Source: Bolinopsis microptera (lineage: Eukaryota > Ctenophora > Tentaculata > Lobata > Bolinopsidae). Taken from it: a stretch of DNA of 64,000 nucleotides. The translations under genes and the position numbers were made by a program. Below, one piece after another: positions 36,028-61,289 of this stretch. A model generated the notes under the pieces. It saw only the letters and a list, made by a program, of their open reading frames with translations. It did no database searches and was not told the DNA's origin. Numbering within the stretch: the stretch's first letter is position 1; every line of letters starts with the position of its first letter. The stretch spans positions 18,388,712 through 18,452,711 of the forward strand of contig NC_087074.1 of NCBI RefSeq assembly GCF_026151205.1. The letters run 5' to 3'.

Positions 36028-36290
36028 CCTCCATCATATCCCGACCCCACCTTAATTCCCGCCAAGTAATCTATCGTTACTCAAAGCTATCCCGAGCTTT
36101 TAAATCCAATATCTCCTCCATCATATCCCGACCCCACCTTAATTCCCGCCAAGTAATCTATCGTTACTCAAAGCTATCCCGAGCTTTTAAATCCAATATA
36201 TCCTCCATCATATCCCAACCTCACCGTAATTCCCGCCAAGTAATTCATTGTTACTCAAAGCTATCCCGAGCTTTTAAATCCAATATATCC
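36028..36290. repeat. 87-bp tandem repeat, three copies, inside the LTR element
   Basis: Units start at 36028, 36115 and 36202 with CCTCCATCATATCCC. The unit length is a multiple of three, so one plus-strand frame (35955-36395) stays open through all copies as a 29-residue repeat (SIISRPHLNSRQVIYRYSKL then SRAFKSNIS). A degenerate 19-bp array (CTTGTAAAATCCCCA) precedes it at about 35,650-35,830. No known domain is recognised; whether the frame is translated is unknown. Confidence 0.8.
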
Positions 36291-37280
36291 TTCACACTTT
36301 ACAATTACAAACGCATCTTCATTATGCCAACACTTCTCTCACATTATACTCGCCGAACGGTGTCGCTACTAACATACACATGTACTCTCTTGTAATTTAA
36401 TTATTAAGTTGTAAAATAGTAGTAGCAACTTAACTAGTTTAACCTATTAAACTGCAATGTATTCATTCATAATAATGTTACTAATCTGTAACTATTGTAA
36501 AATGAATAAAATCAAACGTTAGATTTCGAAAATAAACGACCCATTATAGTAAGCCCTTGATAATATGAATTTGTTGTATAGTCTCTGTCAGTTTCACAGC
36601 AGTAGTGTTTTAGACTTAAGTATTATGACTAATGGCTATACGGATACCATTACCAGTTTGGTCTGTTCTACGTAGCCGACTTACTTATTAATTTTAAATG
36701 AATGCTCATAAATAAACGATCACAACCTTTACGTTTTAACAATCAAAAATACGAGTGATAACCACGAACGTTTATTCAAACTATAACTTACCTATTAGTA
36801 TTGTCGAAACGAATAAAGAGCGTACGTGTGTCGCGACATTCGACAATCCTGAGTTTGGAACTAGAACGAATTCCATGAATATAGTTCTGACTATCAAAAT
36901 ATAGGCCTGACTGTCAAAATAGAGTATGTGCCTGATTATTGAAATATATACCTGACTGTCTTTATATGTCTCTTGTTAAACGACTCCACCTTAATTTGGA
37001 ATAAGAAATGTACCGATATGAAATATGTCAATTAACTATAACTATAAGAATCGACACTTCTGGTCCATCTAAAATAACCCAACTCAGCGAATTGGCTTCT
37101 ATTAACAATCTCTTGTAACGACTTTAGGTATAACTACAAGCAACAAACGCGTGAAAATCAACTACGGTACTAATTCTAAAAGTAATACGAAAAAATGAGC
37201 GGCTTTGCTCATCGCCTCGACAAGCAAAGTATCAAGCGACTCTCCCCCTTCACGAGAAAGAGGCTGTATTGGGCTCCATA

Positions 37281-38562
37281 TGTTAAAGACTGCTGTTGAT
37301 ATTAAAATGACTCCGGGTTCGAGCTAACCTCATCAATACGCTAGGGAGGGAGCCGTACTAGGATAATTGATACGATGCTCATACGTAGTGCGATTATTAA
37401 TGCTCACGTCTAGATACTTTAGTGATTAAGATTTACTTAGGACTGTAACCTTGAGATTAGTATTTGTGACATCATTTAATTACTTATACTTGATTCTAAG
37501 CCATGAGCCAAACAGCCATTCCTAATGCTAAGGGTTACAAAATAAAGACACTTAAATTGTTGGTTAAAGTAACACATAGAATAAATACGGTAGACACTCT
37601 TAGTTACAGAGAGAGTGGACTACAATGAATAGCATATATCAATATCTTTCCTAACTAATAACTAACTTATAATGAACTTCCTAACTTATAACTTACTTTC
37701 CTAACTTAACTAATTTATCTACTAAGGGTTAAGACAGTCACTCATATGAGAGCTGGCAATACACATCGGGATTGTGGTGCTGAACTCTGCCATATTCTTT
37801 GCATCAAAAGATATATATAGTCGCGTGGGTGATCATGTGACCCACGTGCTTGAATGATCATGTGACAATGATTTCATGTACTTGAAGCGACTGACAAGGT
37901 ACGTGATAAATTGATAGTGGTTATATCTTGCAGCTCTCCGCGTCGAAGAGACTGCTCGATCGCCTGTACCAGGGCTGTCAATGTCCGTGAGGTAGTTGAG
38001 CCGCTTCAGTTGTGATTAGAAGATAAGGATAAGATTCGATTTTGATAGTTACTTAGTAACAGCCGTTACCAGCTGTCACACAATGGTAGAACTATAGGGT
38101 GCATTTATAGGGTGCATTTGTAGGGGCTATAGTGAGCGAGAAGCTATACATGTGTGAGGTGATAACCAATTTCAATAAGTATGGTTGAGTGCACTAATGT
38201 TCACTTGTCACGCCGTGTTGCATTTTAAAGAGCTTGACGGGCCGCCCCATTGGAAGAGCTCCTATGCGGGCAAGAGATAATGCCTAGATGACACATTGAC
38301 TATCTTGCGGGTGACCTGACAACTATGGATGAATCCGTGTGGCATGTCATGTAATGTTGATACCGTAATCTTTCAGCAGAGTTCACCAACGTACCCAAGA
38401 TAAAAGTTAAACTTAGTTATGGTAAATAAGGAATATAAATGAAGGTCCTTAAATCGCCTCGACTCAGGGAATATCATCCATACCATTACACTACAACTGG
38501 TGAATAAGAACTAAATGAAATCCACCATGTTCGCCTTGACACAGCGAAACCCATCTATAACA
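37281..38562. repeat. Right LTR
   Basis: 1282 bp, TG...CA ends, followed by the target-site duplication TATAC. Relative to the left copy it shows GCTGTTGATATT for GCAGTGGTATT near its start and lacks a 6-bp CATTGT. Confidence 0.92.
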
Positions 38563-38567
38563 TATAC

Positions 38568-41500
38568 TACGGTGTAAAAATGCGCGGTGCATCTAAAATT
38601 TTGGTTTCATTTAAAAATTACTATTGCAGCTGTAATCGTATTTCGTACATTTATATTTTTTCGATCACAAATTTTATAAACAAATTTGCCCAAAATATGT
38701 TAGCCTCAATATTTGTAATGTGATGCATATACTTGCTCTATCCAGAGCCCTTGCGCTTGCAGTAGCGCGCGCCCGCCTCACGGCAGTGCGCGCAGAGGCG
38801 CGAAAGCACATGGTTAGGTGAATGCATTTACCTTTTGGGTTGTCATGCCGCGCATCGAATAATGGCAATATACATTAAACATTTTTTGCTTTGACATTTT
38901 AAATGAGCTAAACAATTTTATATTCTATCAATAATATAATAGTTTACAAGCAATTATTTTTATCGTACGTTTTATGACCCGCCGCGCACGAGTGCGCGGC
39001 TCCCTCTGTATCGTAAAAACTTTACTTTCACTATATAGTGAAACGACATTGGGGGTACGGTCACGACGTGATACAAATTATTTTTGCCATTTAATATTCA
39101 ATATTAACTAGCTTGCTAGTCTATTGCTTGCTTCATTCACGTAAAAAGAAGCTTCCTGTTCAGGAAGCTTGAAAAAAGCATCGCGCAAGGCACGGCACTG
39201 GCGTGCAAAATAAGATTCAATAAAACAATCAAAATTAAGTTATCAATTTTATGCCAATTTTGCATATTAATATTCAAAAGAAAAGCAATTCAAAATGCAA
39301 AATAATTTGTTGCTTTTGCGTGCACTACAACGCGAACGGCGAGCTGTTTAAGAAGAAAATTGAATGCTTGGGTTTTAGGAGTCGGGATCAAGGAAGGCTT
39401 GATGCATCGCGCTACAAAAGGAAGGCCGAATGACAGTATCAATTGAAAGCAATTATATTATGTTATATTGTTATTACGTACTGTATATAATACTGGTTGC
39501 TTCTACGCTGTACACTAGATATAGGAAATATTTGCTGTTTATATTTAGTTCAATTAATTGAAATATGTTTTCTGGATGTTAACTATAGGTAGAAAATGGC
39601 ATGACGAATAATCTAAGTTATCATGAACAATGTTAATATTTATTCGAAATTCGAATAATGATCAAAATACATGATTACATTCTGTACGGATTATTGATTA
39701 AGTGTCGATACGTTTGAAAGCCTGTACTATTGAACATTTTCCTCCCTATAAGCGAACGTTTCGTTTCTTTTTTATTTGCATAGAAGTTAGTTATTGATTA
39801 GGGCTTCCCTTTTAAATCTAAATCATTTGTTAGTTAATTTATCATTTTGTTTTCGCAATTTACGTACTTGTTTTGAAAAAGATGCCAAAAAATTGTCTTT
39901 ATGATAACGCTTCCGACATCTTGAACAATCGATGTCACTGTTATAATTTACGGCTTCGCATACATGCCCCTCCACTGGCATGTTCGGGTGACATCTCACA
40001 ACCGTTATTCTATAGTCTAAACGTTAATGAAACATTTAAATCCGGTGTGTAGGATCTTGGTTTGACTCTACTTGAAAGTGGATCATGATATTTCAGTTTT
40101 TGCTGTGCAACTTATCAATTCTTATAAATGCGTAATATAAGATGATTCACTGGTAATAGGACCTTCAGTTCACAGTCTGCATAAATGGTACTTAATCTTT
40201 AAATATTTATTTTTCTTTTAACACTATGCTGAAGTAGTGTTAGTTAAATGTTGATTTAGTTCACAATCATTTTTTGCCCAGTGTAGACAGATCAACAATT
40301 TCAGAGGATTTAGTTCCACCATGTCAAGGTTTATTTTCACATAGTTCATTATAAGCGCAACTCATTGCAGCAAAAATTAACTTTGTAGCACCTTCCTGAG
40401 GCTCAGAATTTTAACTTGAAAATGCAATTTTGAACATGGAAAAGTTAGTTTTTGATCATAACTTTGTGCACAAATTTGTGCTAGTTGTAATTTATTGTGC
40501 TGTTCTGAATTTTTCCTGCTAACCATTTTCAAATCTTATAATATAAAATTTAGCATCAGCACAAGAAGATCAACAAAGATCTAATTCTTATGAAATTGAA
40601 CAGCTTGCAGTGGGTGTTCTAACTTCTAATCATTGTTACCGCTATTTTACTTTGTCCGCCTCATTCAATTTTTTGTTTGTCTGAGTATAAAGACATGAGA
40701 AAGGCTAACTTAATCTCAGCAAGGCCATTTAACCCTACAGTCTAAATGAGGATCATTGTTAATATGACGATTTGTTTGACCACATGAAACTGCTTATATT
40801 AATACAAATTGTGGCAATTTTTACTCTCCTAGACTGACAACTTTTCATTCTGTTACAAATCAATAATTTACAGTTTGCAACATGAATTTGGATTTCGATT
40901 CTAATATTGTATTGAACAAAATAAAATCAGCCCTTAAACGGAAACATTAGTTTTGAAATGGGGAAATTTGTTACAGATGCATCCTTTGGGCTTGAATTTT
41001 GGCATCAGTTTAATTAAGTCTTGCTACAAGGACCATGATTTGTGTTATTGACAGATCTGTTTTTAAAATTATGATGTTGAGGTGCTTCATCTGTGCTGCT
41101 CCTACTCTTGCAAGGTTATAATAATTTTTGGGACTTGGTTGAAGGAGGGGATTACAATCTAGGCATTGAGTTTTACATTTACTAAATCTTGATGTGTAAT
41201 AAATAAGTTAGGAGGATTAAGGTAAATCTGATTAAGGGACTTAAATAATCTGTGATTGATCAAATTAAATTTGACAAAATAGATTTCTTATTTATCTTGG
41301 ATCTTGTCCGAAGAAATCTAGGTTAGGTAATGAACAAGTTCTTACAAAATTAAAAAAGGAATTGCACAGAAGCGGCACAATCACTGTGAAAAGTGGTTCA
41401 GGAACCTTTTTGATGATAATAAAAACAAAAAATCTAAGAAGACACATTTAGCATTTTGAAGAAATCAATCGTTTTTATAATTTATTGGGTTTGTAGCATT

Positions 41501-43430
41501 TAAGTCGTTTATTTAGGTGAGCATGCGCACATTTGTTTATCAGCAAACTAAATCACAGTGCTTAGCAGGAAATAAACTTGGTCAGATTCGTTGTAAAAAA
41601 GATTATACAGATATCCTGTATGGGTTATAGATAATTTGTCTAGTCAAGTTTATTGTCTATTCAGAAGTTTTAAAACTTTGATGATAGGGGCTATTCTTCT
41701 ATGACATCAGAGTGGAAGATAGGCTAGTGTCACTCATATCACCATTAAGATGGGTTTCGTGGGAATCACGCTTGTCTTGTATTCTCTGAAAAATTTAACA
41801 GTTAAAGGAAGTTTTGTTAGTAATTGCAGTGGTTTTCAGGTCGAATATGTGGGAACTGAAGATTTTGTTTCTCTCTTTTTGTCCTCATCTTTTCTTAGCC
41901 TGTGAAACTTTAAAAATCGGACCAGTTCCACTGCAAACACCGAAACTTAGCTGAATGTATAATACTTATTTACATTTTACAGTCGCCCGAGTCCCGACCT
42001 AAAAGTCCGGAATTAAGTTGGTCCGGTTTAAATTGAGTCCGAGATTAGAAGGTACTGAGTGTGGTGTTTTGCTGTGTTGTAGTTTTATTTTAATATCGAT
42101 TCCGTTAGTTGCTATTCTGTATGGTATCTGGTGTTGTCCAAACTCGGTCCCAGCTAAGATTTCCTAAACTCCTAGCCTCAAGTTCAGTGAGAATATAATA
42201 TTTCTGCTGATGATGTCATACGTTTAGCTTGCCATTCAGACTATCAGACATTCACTGTCTAGTTACGATTGGTGTTAATTCTGTCTCGGAATAGTGACTA
42301 TTTTAGCGCCAGGAATTCCTTACGATTCAAAACTAGCTGAACCATGGTCTATAGCTCGACATTTTTTCCGTGGGTCTAACACACCCATTATATTTTAAAA
42401 TTATTAACAGAAGTCGTAAAGAAACCATCAGTTTTCGTCTTGCTTCAGTTTAATCATAGATTGACCAGATAAGTTAACCGGACACAAGCTGTCAAATTGT
42501 GCTTATTTTAAATATATTGACCGTTTTGTGACATTTATCAATTTAACACTCGAGCAGTCTGTGTCTAACCAAATAAGCCCTGCATGGTAATTGCTGTGAG
42601 TTGACCTCATTAATCGATTACATCATTTGAAAATCGCGTTAGAGGTCCAGACATTTGTTGTCAGTCTAATTAGCATCTAGCAGGTCAAGACCCAATCAGC
42701 ATAACGTCTGACTAATTATCAGTGATACGATGGGGATCTTGTGTTCCTCTTAAGATGCTTCTTTTTAAACACCGCAGTATTTTGTTTGACCTGTTTGCCT
42801 GCGGTCTCGAAATGTTCCTGATATCAATCTATACCACAGCTCGTTCCATCGTTACAGTAGTTTGTGCAATCTCTAATAGTTTAGATAACGTCTTGTGACT
42901 TGTCGGATATTTAGAACATTAGTGTTGCCTCTGTTTGCAATTGGATAAAAATTAAAATGTAATCTCGGTGTTGCTAGTTTGTTGCTTTTCTCAGTATTGA
43001 TAATTTATTGCCTTAGTCGCGATATAGTTCTGTAAAGCCCGACCTACTTGCTGTAACCGCTGATTACAATTGTTATTGCTAAAATTATTAATTATTACCA
43101 CATATTTGCATTGGAACCTTGTCATAATCCTTTTAACTCTGATGAAAAACCTGGGTAATGATTTCCAGCCGCCTGGGACCAGGAACCATATAATCGATAC
43201 CGGGATTTTCACTGTCTGGAATTATGATAAACACGAGTCACTTGGTTTGGCTACCGAGTACCAGACCAAATCAGTAATATTTTATCCTCAAAATCTTTGT
43301 TATGTCTGTATTCGGTGTGACCGACAATAACCTGCACAATGCACTCTAACACGTACCACTAACCATGTAACCTTCTCTAACCCCTCACTAACCCCTCTCT
43401 AACCCCTCTAACCCCTCTCTAGCCAATACA
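38568..43430. other. Upstream of RUNX, no gene recognised
   Basis: About 4.9 kb of AT-rich DNA without a recognisable coding exon. It contains one copy of a short hairpin MITE family (38,963-39,077) and an inverted AAGCTTCCTGTTCAGGAAGC at 39,150-39,170. A distal RUNX promoter or untranslated exon could lie here, but no sequence signal singles one out. Confidence 0.4.
38963..39077. mobile_element. Short hairpin MITE, copy 1
   Basis: Contains CGTACGTTTTATGACCC, the GC-rich hairpin GCCGCGCACGAGTGCGCGGC, CTATATAGTGAAACGAC and GGTCACGACGTGATACAA. The same blocks in the same order occur at 60,080-60,276 and 60,893-60,993, defining a dispersed family of about 100-190 bp with partly complementary ends (TGTATGACCC versus GGGTCAC...GATACA). 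Confidence 0.7.
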
Positions 43431-56748
<13,318 letters not shown>

Positions 56749-57194
56749 GGATCAGACACTAAAAAAGCAACAATGGTTGCAACGTTCCGTGATCTTATAT
56801 TACTTGTGTTGTCCAGAAAATACGATGAAAGTAGAGGTGAAGTTAGGATATTCGAAATGCAATAGAGAAATGTGCTTCGAGTCTAAAGTTGATCGTAGTT
56901 AGATAAAATTAGAAAATCAGCTGTCAGATTGTTCGAGAATTGTTTTCGTGTTTTAGCCTTTTAGATTGTTGTGTTAGAGTATTATGGCTGAAATTTCAAG
57001 TACATGAAGATCGCCGAAAAGTAATTAAGTAAATGAAATTCACTTGAAGTGACGTCCTTATTGTATACCTCCTTATCAGAGATATGATTGAAGTTGGCGA
57101 ATGTTAATGAAGAAAGTAGAATATTGAGTTCAATATAATACGAACAACGAAGTTCAGTCTCACTGTATGAATGACAAATAGTAGAATGTAATGT

Positions 57195-57200
57195 AATAAA
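57195..57200 (+). terminator. Possible polyadenylation signal of RUNX
   Basis: AATAAA about 450 bp downstream of the RUNX stop codon, before the LINE fragment at 57.55 kb. The stretch 56,749-57,550 otherwise looks like an AT-rich 3' UTR. Confidence 0.35.
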
Positions 57201-57549
57201 TGTCAGTAATATAAATGGGCGGGTGGATGATGCCCCAGAAAGAGTATGAATTGTCAGTTTTTATACATTAGCTTATTAATCATTTCTAGTCGAAACAGCT
57301 GTTTTATTGTTAAATATAAAGTACAGATCCCGAAAGAGAAATTGATGCCTGGATTTCCATTTTGGTTTTGTGATAACTGATAAATAGTGTTGGAAGTGAA
57401 ATATACAACTACAAGTACAACTACAAGACATGGCAGCATCGTGTGCAATGTTGTTGATCAGTAACTCAGCTAGCACTAGTAACTTAATAACATCATAATG
57501 AAGATGTCAGGATATTATGAAACATTGTTGTTACCCAAAGCAAGGAGCA

Positions 57550-58205
57550 CGCTATATCTTGGGTATTCAGTGTGTTCAAAACTCGCGACAAGACCGTAAT
57601 GACTACTCTCTACAAGTCACTAGTAAGAAGCTTACTAGAGTATTGCTGCCCACTCTGGAGCCCTACCAAGGTGACTGAAATACAGCTGATAGAGGAGGTG
57701 CAAAGAACTTTCACCAGTCGTATTGGCGGTCTTCAACATCTCAACTATTGGGAAAGACTCGTACAGCTTAAATTGATGTCTCTACAGCGCAGACGGGAGA
57801 GGTATATCATCCTGATGATGTGGAAGATTCTCCATAATGTGGTACCAAACTGTTGTGATATCAAGTTCAAGGTGACCCCAAGACACGGGGATGTAGCTGT
57901 CATACCCTCATTGTCAAAGTTAAGTTCCTTACGCAACCAGTCACTGTACGACAGGTCTTTTGCAGTTCAAGGACCGAAGCTGTGGAACAAAGTGCCTCAC
58001 ACAGTAAAGGCTGATTCATCCTTTGACATGTTTAAGTGTACTTGTAGTTTGTCGAACTTTCTTGCTTTGATACCGGACAACCCTCCGGTCGCCGGCTACA
58101 GCTGCAGTTGGTCAAACTCACTGGTCGACTACTCGCCATCCAGGTGGTCAGATATCTGATGACCCAATTCCGGCTCCACGGATGAACTCAACGAAGTAAC
58201 GAAGT
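57550..58205 (+). mobile_element. 5'-truncated LINE: C-terminal end of reverse transcriptase ORF
   Basis: The frame reading SWVFSVFKTRDKTVMTTLYK and ending at 58159 corresponds to the region after the polymerase motifs in CR1/Jockey-like LINEs (SLLEYCCPLWSP, IGGLQHLNYWERLVQLKLMS, LRNQSLYDRSF, GPKLWNKVP). No YxDD part remains, so about 80% of the ORF is missing at the 5' side, as usual for dead-on-arrival copies. The 3' end carries the short repeat CGAAGTAACGAAGTAAGTAA instead of a long poly-A. The sequence differs from the LINE at 29-32 kb, so a second lineage is present. Confidence 0.85.
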
Positions 58206-58322
58206 AAGTAAATTTGAAAAGCACTTTTGCTAATAATCCCTCTCCCTCTGCTTTTTCAGTTTTACTAATTCACTCTCCAGCGCGCTCATGTCACGTTTTT
58301 ACCGTTTTATAATCGAAACCTT

Positions 58323-58406
58323 ACCTGGGGACCCCAGGCTATTATGTTCATTAACATAGAATACTATAGAGATTAGGCGGAATGACAGGCTGAGCGCGGC
58401 CCAGTA
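58323..58406. mobile_element. MITE family end (GCGCTCAGCC type), partial copy
   Basis: Starts ACCTGGGGACCCCAGGC and ends GGCGGAATGACAGGC then TGAGCGCGGCCCAGTA. The right end matches the terminal repeat of the complete copy at 60650-60744, and the left block matches sequences at 60,473, 60,629 and (reversed) 63,536. Confidence 0.65.
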
Positions 58407-58991
58407 ATCGAAACCCTGAAGCTAACCTAAACCATTTAACCCTAACTACAATCCTAACCCGAACCCTAAACAAACGAATTCGTGTTTTACTGGACCGTCA
58501 CGGTACGTGATCGAAACTGCTCAGCGAAGTTAATAATCGTTAAAACCCTATGTTGTGGCGGTGGCCGGTGTTCTCGAATCGATCAGAATCGAAAAATACA
58601 TCGAATAAAGCTCTAGCTACTTTCACGTGCTCATGTCGAGAGGACCGGATATCCGGTTTAATATTCGGTTTCCAAAAATTTTGCCGCTGATATTTAACCG
58701 GCAATTTCTTTTTTTAATGTTCCTGAAATGCATATTTTTGTTTAAAATTAAATTCTTACCAAGGGGCATTCACTTTCAGTTACTGTTAGTGCTTTAAGTT
58801 TTAGTGACCAGTGAAATCATGGTAGCTTGTTATCTGTCAGCAAATGTTATAGACCCGTTCATGCAATGTAAGATTCTGTGTAACATGAACACAAAGAGTT
58901 AAAATTTAAAGTAGCTACCAAGACCAAGCTACCAATGAGTCATGACCAAAAGTAAAACCATTGCTTTATTCATGAGCATTGCACAATGCAA

Positions 58992-59241
58992 CCATAGCTT
59001 TTTAATAGCATAATGACCTTCGTTGTAATCCTTAGTAATGGTATACGAGGGCCGGGGAGTTAGTAACGTGTTTGCTTACCATAATAAAGAAGAAACCCTC
59101 CGCAGCTACTAGGCTAGCCTAGTAGCTGCGGAGGGTTTCTTCTTTATTATGGTAAGCTAACTCCCCGGCCCGCGTATACCATTAGTCATTACTAAGGTCA
59201 AGGATTACAACGAAGGTCATTATGCTATTAAAAAACTATGG
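58992..59241. mobile_element. 250-bp near-perfect palindrome
   Basis: The left half starts CCATAGCTTTTTAATAGC and the right half ends with its complement (TATTAAAAAACTATGG). The central 80 bp, from TTACCATAATAAAGAAG through CTAGGCTAGCCTAG to its mirror, is a perfect palindrome with no spacer. Mismatches and small indels occur only in the outer arms. It has no coding capacity and looks like a foldback MITE, or the junction of a recent inverted duplication. Confidence 0.9.
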
Positions 59242-60079
59242 GCATTACCCTGGCCTCGGTAATTATGTTGACGCCACGAACTAGAACTATAACAATTGTG
59301 AGAGCTGGATTTGGGCTTTACTTCTAAAACGATGTTTACATTTGTGGTAGTACGTACGAGTATTACTATAATAACGGGTGATACTCGTAAAATGTTTGTT
59401 CCAAATATAAATATTAGCAATTATAGACCGTCGACGCCGTCCAACTCGGCGCACGTCTTTGACTTTAGCTTTGTGGATTATCATTATATAAAACTACATA
59501 AGCGGTTCCGGTTTGATACACGTTGTAAACTGTAAACCCCTTTTCCGTTTCGCGCGATATACAACTACAAGTACAACGTGTAGCAAGTTCCGATCCGGAA
59601 AAAATCCGATAAACCGGAAAATAGATTGCGATATCCGGTCGTTTCCGGTCCGGCAGCCAAAACTCCAGACCGGTTGGGTCCTACTCACGGCCTTTCTTCA
59701 AGTCTAACAACTTACAAATTGCAATCTATTAGAAACCCCCAGAAGATCGTCTGAAGAGTGATTTAGCACGCTAGCCGCTTTCCCTCCCCACAGTTAGCAG
59801 CAGTCAGCAGCAGTTAGCAGCAGTTTCTTTGCACTATGGCACCCCTGTGTCCCCAGGACTCCCCCTCTTCCTAACTTCCTTATTAAGAATTATACAGTAT
59901 AAGCTATTATAAGCTATTATATTGAGGTTTTGCATGCAGTTTCTATTCTAAGTAAGTATTCTCAATTCTGTCCACTCCAAGCTTTATCGCTCGCCCGAAT
60001 GATTCAAAATTCTTGTGGAAAGGCCCTAAGGTCTAACAGCAAGGCTAAGGCATAAGGGTATGAAAGTAGCTTCGGTTGA

Positions 60080-60276
60080 TGTTGCCATACGTTGTACTTG
60101 TTGTACTTGTAGGCCTGCCGCGCACGATCGTGGCTTTCGGCTGTATCGTGGCTTTCGCCCCGATACTTATAGTGAAACTTATAGTGAAACTTATAGTGAA
60201 ACTTATAGTGAAAATTATAGTGAAACTTATAGTGAAACTTATAGTGAAACGACAATGGGGGTCACGACGTGATAGT
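60080..60276. mobile_element. Short hairpin MITE, copy 2, with internal 12-bp repeat
   Basis: Shares CATACGTTGTA, the CCGCGCACGA block and GGGGGTCACGACGTGATA with the copies at 38,963 and 60,893. Its centre is expanded by about eight copies of a 12-bp unit (CTTATAGTGAAA) at 60,165-60,252. Open frames through this array on both strands are repeat artefacts. Confidence 0.75.
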
Positions 60277-60649
60277 GAGATACACGTTTTGCTCGGCTGC
60301 CAAGTGCCAAACCATAAAGCGAGGTCACGTGAAATAATACGAGCAAAATAATCAGCATGGAAGCTAGATCATAAATAGATTATGGCCGTCGGGGAGCATT
60401 TGACAAGCTTTGAAGAATGGGAAATCTCCAAAATGGTTCACTCTCCCTTGTATTAAGTTATACAAGCTATTACCTGGGGACCCAGGCTAAGTGTTCATAA
60501 TCATAAATAAATCTGCATTTTTGATTTTAATTACTGATACTCGGCACTCGCCCTCTGCGGCCCTCTCCCTTTCTTACAGTTAGTAGTCACAGATGCAGCG
60601 CAGTTATAAAGTTATACTTACACCCTTACCTGGGGACCCCAGGCTATTT

Positions 60650-60744
60650 TACTGGGCCGCGCTCAGCCTGTCATTCCGGCTATTATGTTCATAAACATAA
60701 TAAATAAAGATTCGGCGGAATGACAGGCTGAGCGCCGCCCAGTA
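60650..60744. mobile_element. 95-bp MITE with ~32-bp terminal inverted repeats
   Basis: Left end TACTGGGCCGCGCTCAGCC then TGTCATTCCG; right end is the complement (CGGAATGACAGGC, TGAGCGCCGCCCAGTA). The bases TTATGTTCATAAACATAA in the middle form a second small palindrome. Single ends of the same family occur near 58,406 and 63,478. Confidence 0.85.
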
Positions 60745-60748
60745 ACTT

Positions 60749-61286
60749 ACACCCCTGTTCCATGCCCAATGAACGATGAACGAGGATGGGCACGAGGATA
60801 CGATTTCCATAAATTCGTCGAATATTGCCTCCAAATCCTCGCGCAAATACCCATCCTCGCGAGGGTAAATCATCATCGTGCACAATTTCCTTGTCATACG
60901 TTGTATGACCCGCCGCGCACGAGTGCGCGGCTCCCCCTGTATCGTCGAAACTCTATAGTGAAGCGACCGTGGGGGTCACCATGTGATACAACAATTTCCC
61001 ACGAGGATGATTTCCTCGCGATGAAATTATTGGACATTTCCATCCTCGCGAGGGTATCGCGAGGGTTTTCTCCTCGCGCGCAGCGTATCAAAATGGGTAA
61101 ATTTGCACTTATGTCACAAATGTAGGCAGTTTCTGGTGTCATCGCGAGGATCCCACGAGGATCGCACGAGGGTCGAGGATCACCGCGAGGATACCTATAT
61201 GAAATTTCGACAAAATTATGGAAATCATATCCTCGTGTGCATCCTCGTTCATTGTTCATCGTTCATTGGGCATGGAACAGTGGTGT
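60749..61286. mobile_element. ~540-bp inverted-repeat element carrying a nested MITE
   Basis: Left end CTGTTCCATGCCCAATGAAC, followed by GATGAACGAGGATG and ACGAGGATACGATTTCC; the right end (61,195-61,286) is the complement of the same blocks. The internal DNA is rich in CGAGGAT/ATCCTCG motifs on both strands. The hairpin MITE copy 3 (60,893-60,993) lies inside. Frames across it on either strand have no domain. Confidence 0.75.
60893..60993. mobile_element. Short hairpin MITE, copy 3 (nested)
   Basis: Contains CATACGTTGTATGACCC, the hairpin GCCGCGCACGAGTGCGCGGC, CTATAGTGAAGCGACCG and GGGGGTCACCATGTGATACA. Matches copy 1 most closely. It sits inside the larger inverted-repeat element, so it inserted after that element or moved with it. 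Confidence 0.75.
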
Positions 61287-61289
61287 TAT

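Larger units (their letters stand above)
32258..38562. mobile_element. Complete LTR retrotransposon without coding capacity
   Basis: Two direct repeats, 32258-33544 and 37281-38562, begin TGTTAAAGACTGC and end CATCTATAACA. Both are flanked by the same 5-bp target-site duplication TATAC (32253-32257 and 38563-38567), proving a single insertion. The LTRs differ by about half a dozen substitutions and one 6-bp indel (CATTGT present only on the left), so they are over 99% identical and the insertion is recent. The internal region (33545-37280, 3.7 kb) has no gag, protease, reverse transcriptase or integrase frame. This is a non-autonomous element of the LARD kind, presumably mobilised by a coding relative elsewhere. 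Primer-binding and polypurine sites were not identified with confidence. Confidence 0.92.

Noticed and set aside
58420-58475. Telomere-like CCCTAA phrases
   Set aside because: Only a few imperfect copies (TTAACCCTAACTACAATCC) occur; not a telomeric tract.
60004-60351. Open frames on both strands reading repeats such as HYKF or VKLI
   Set aside because: They are translations of a 12-bp tandem repeat inside a MITE.
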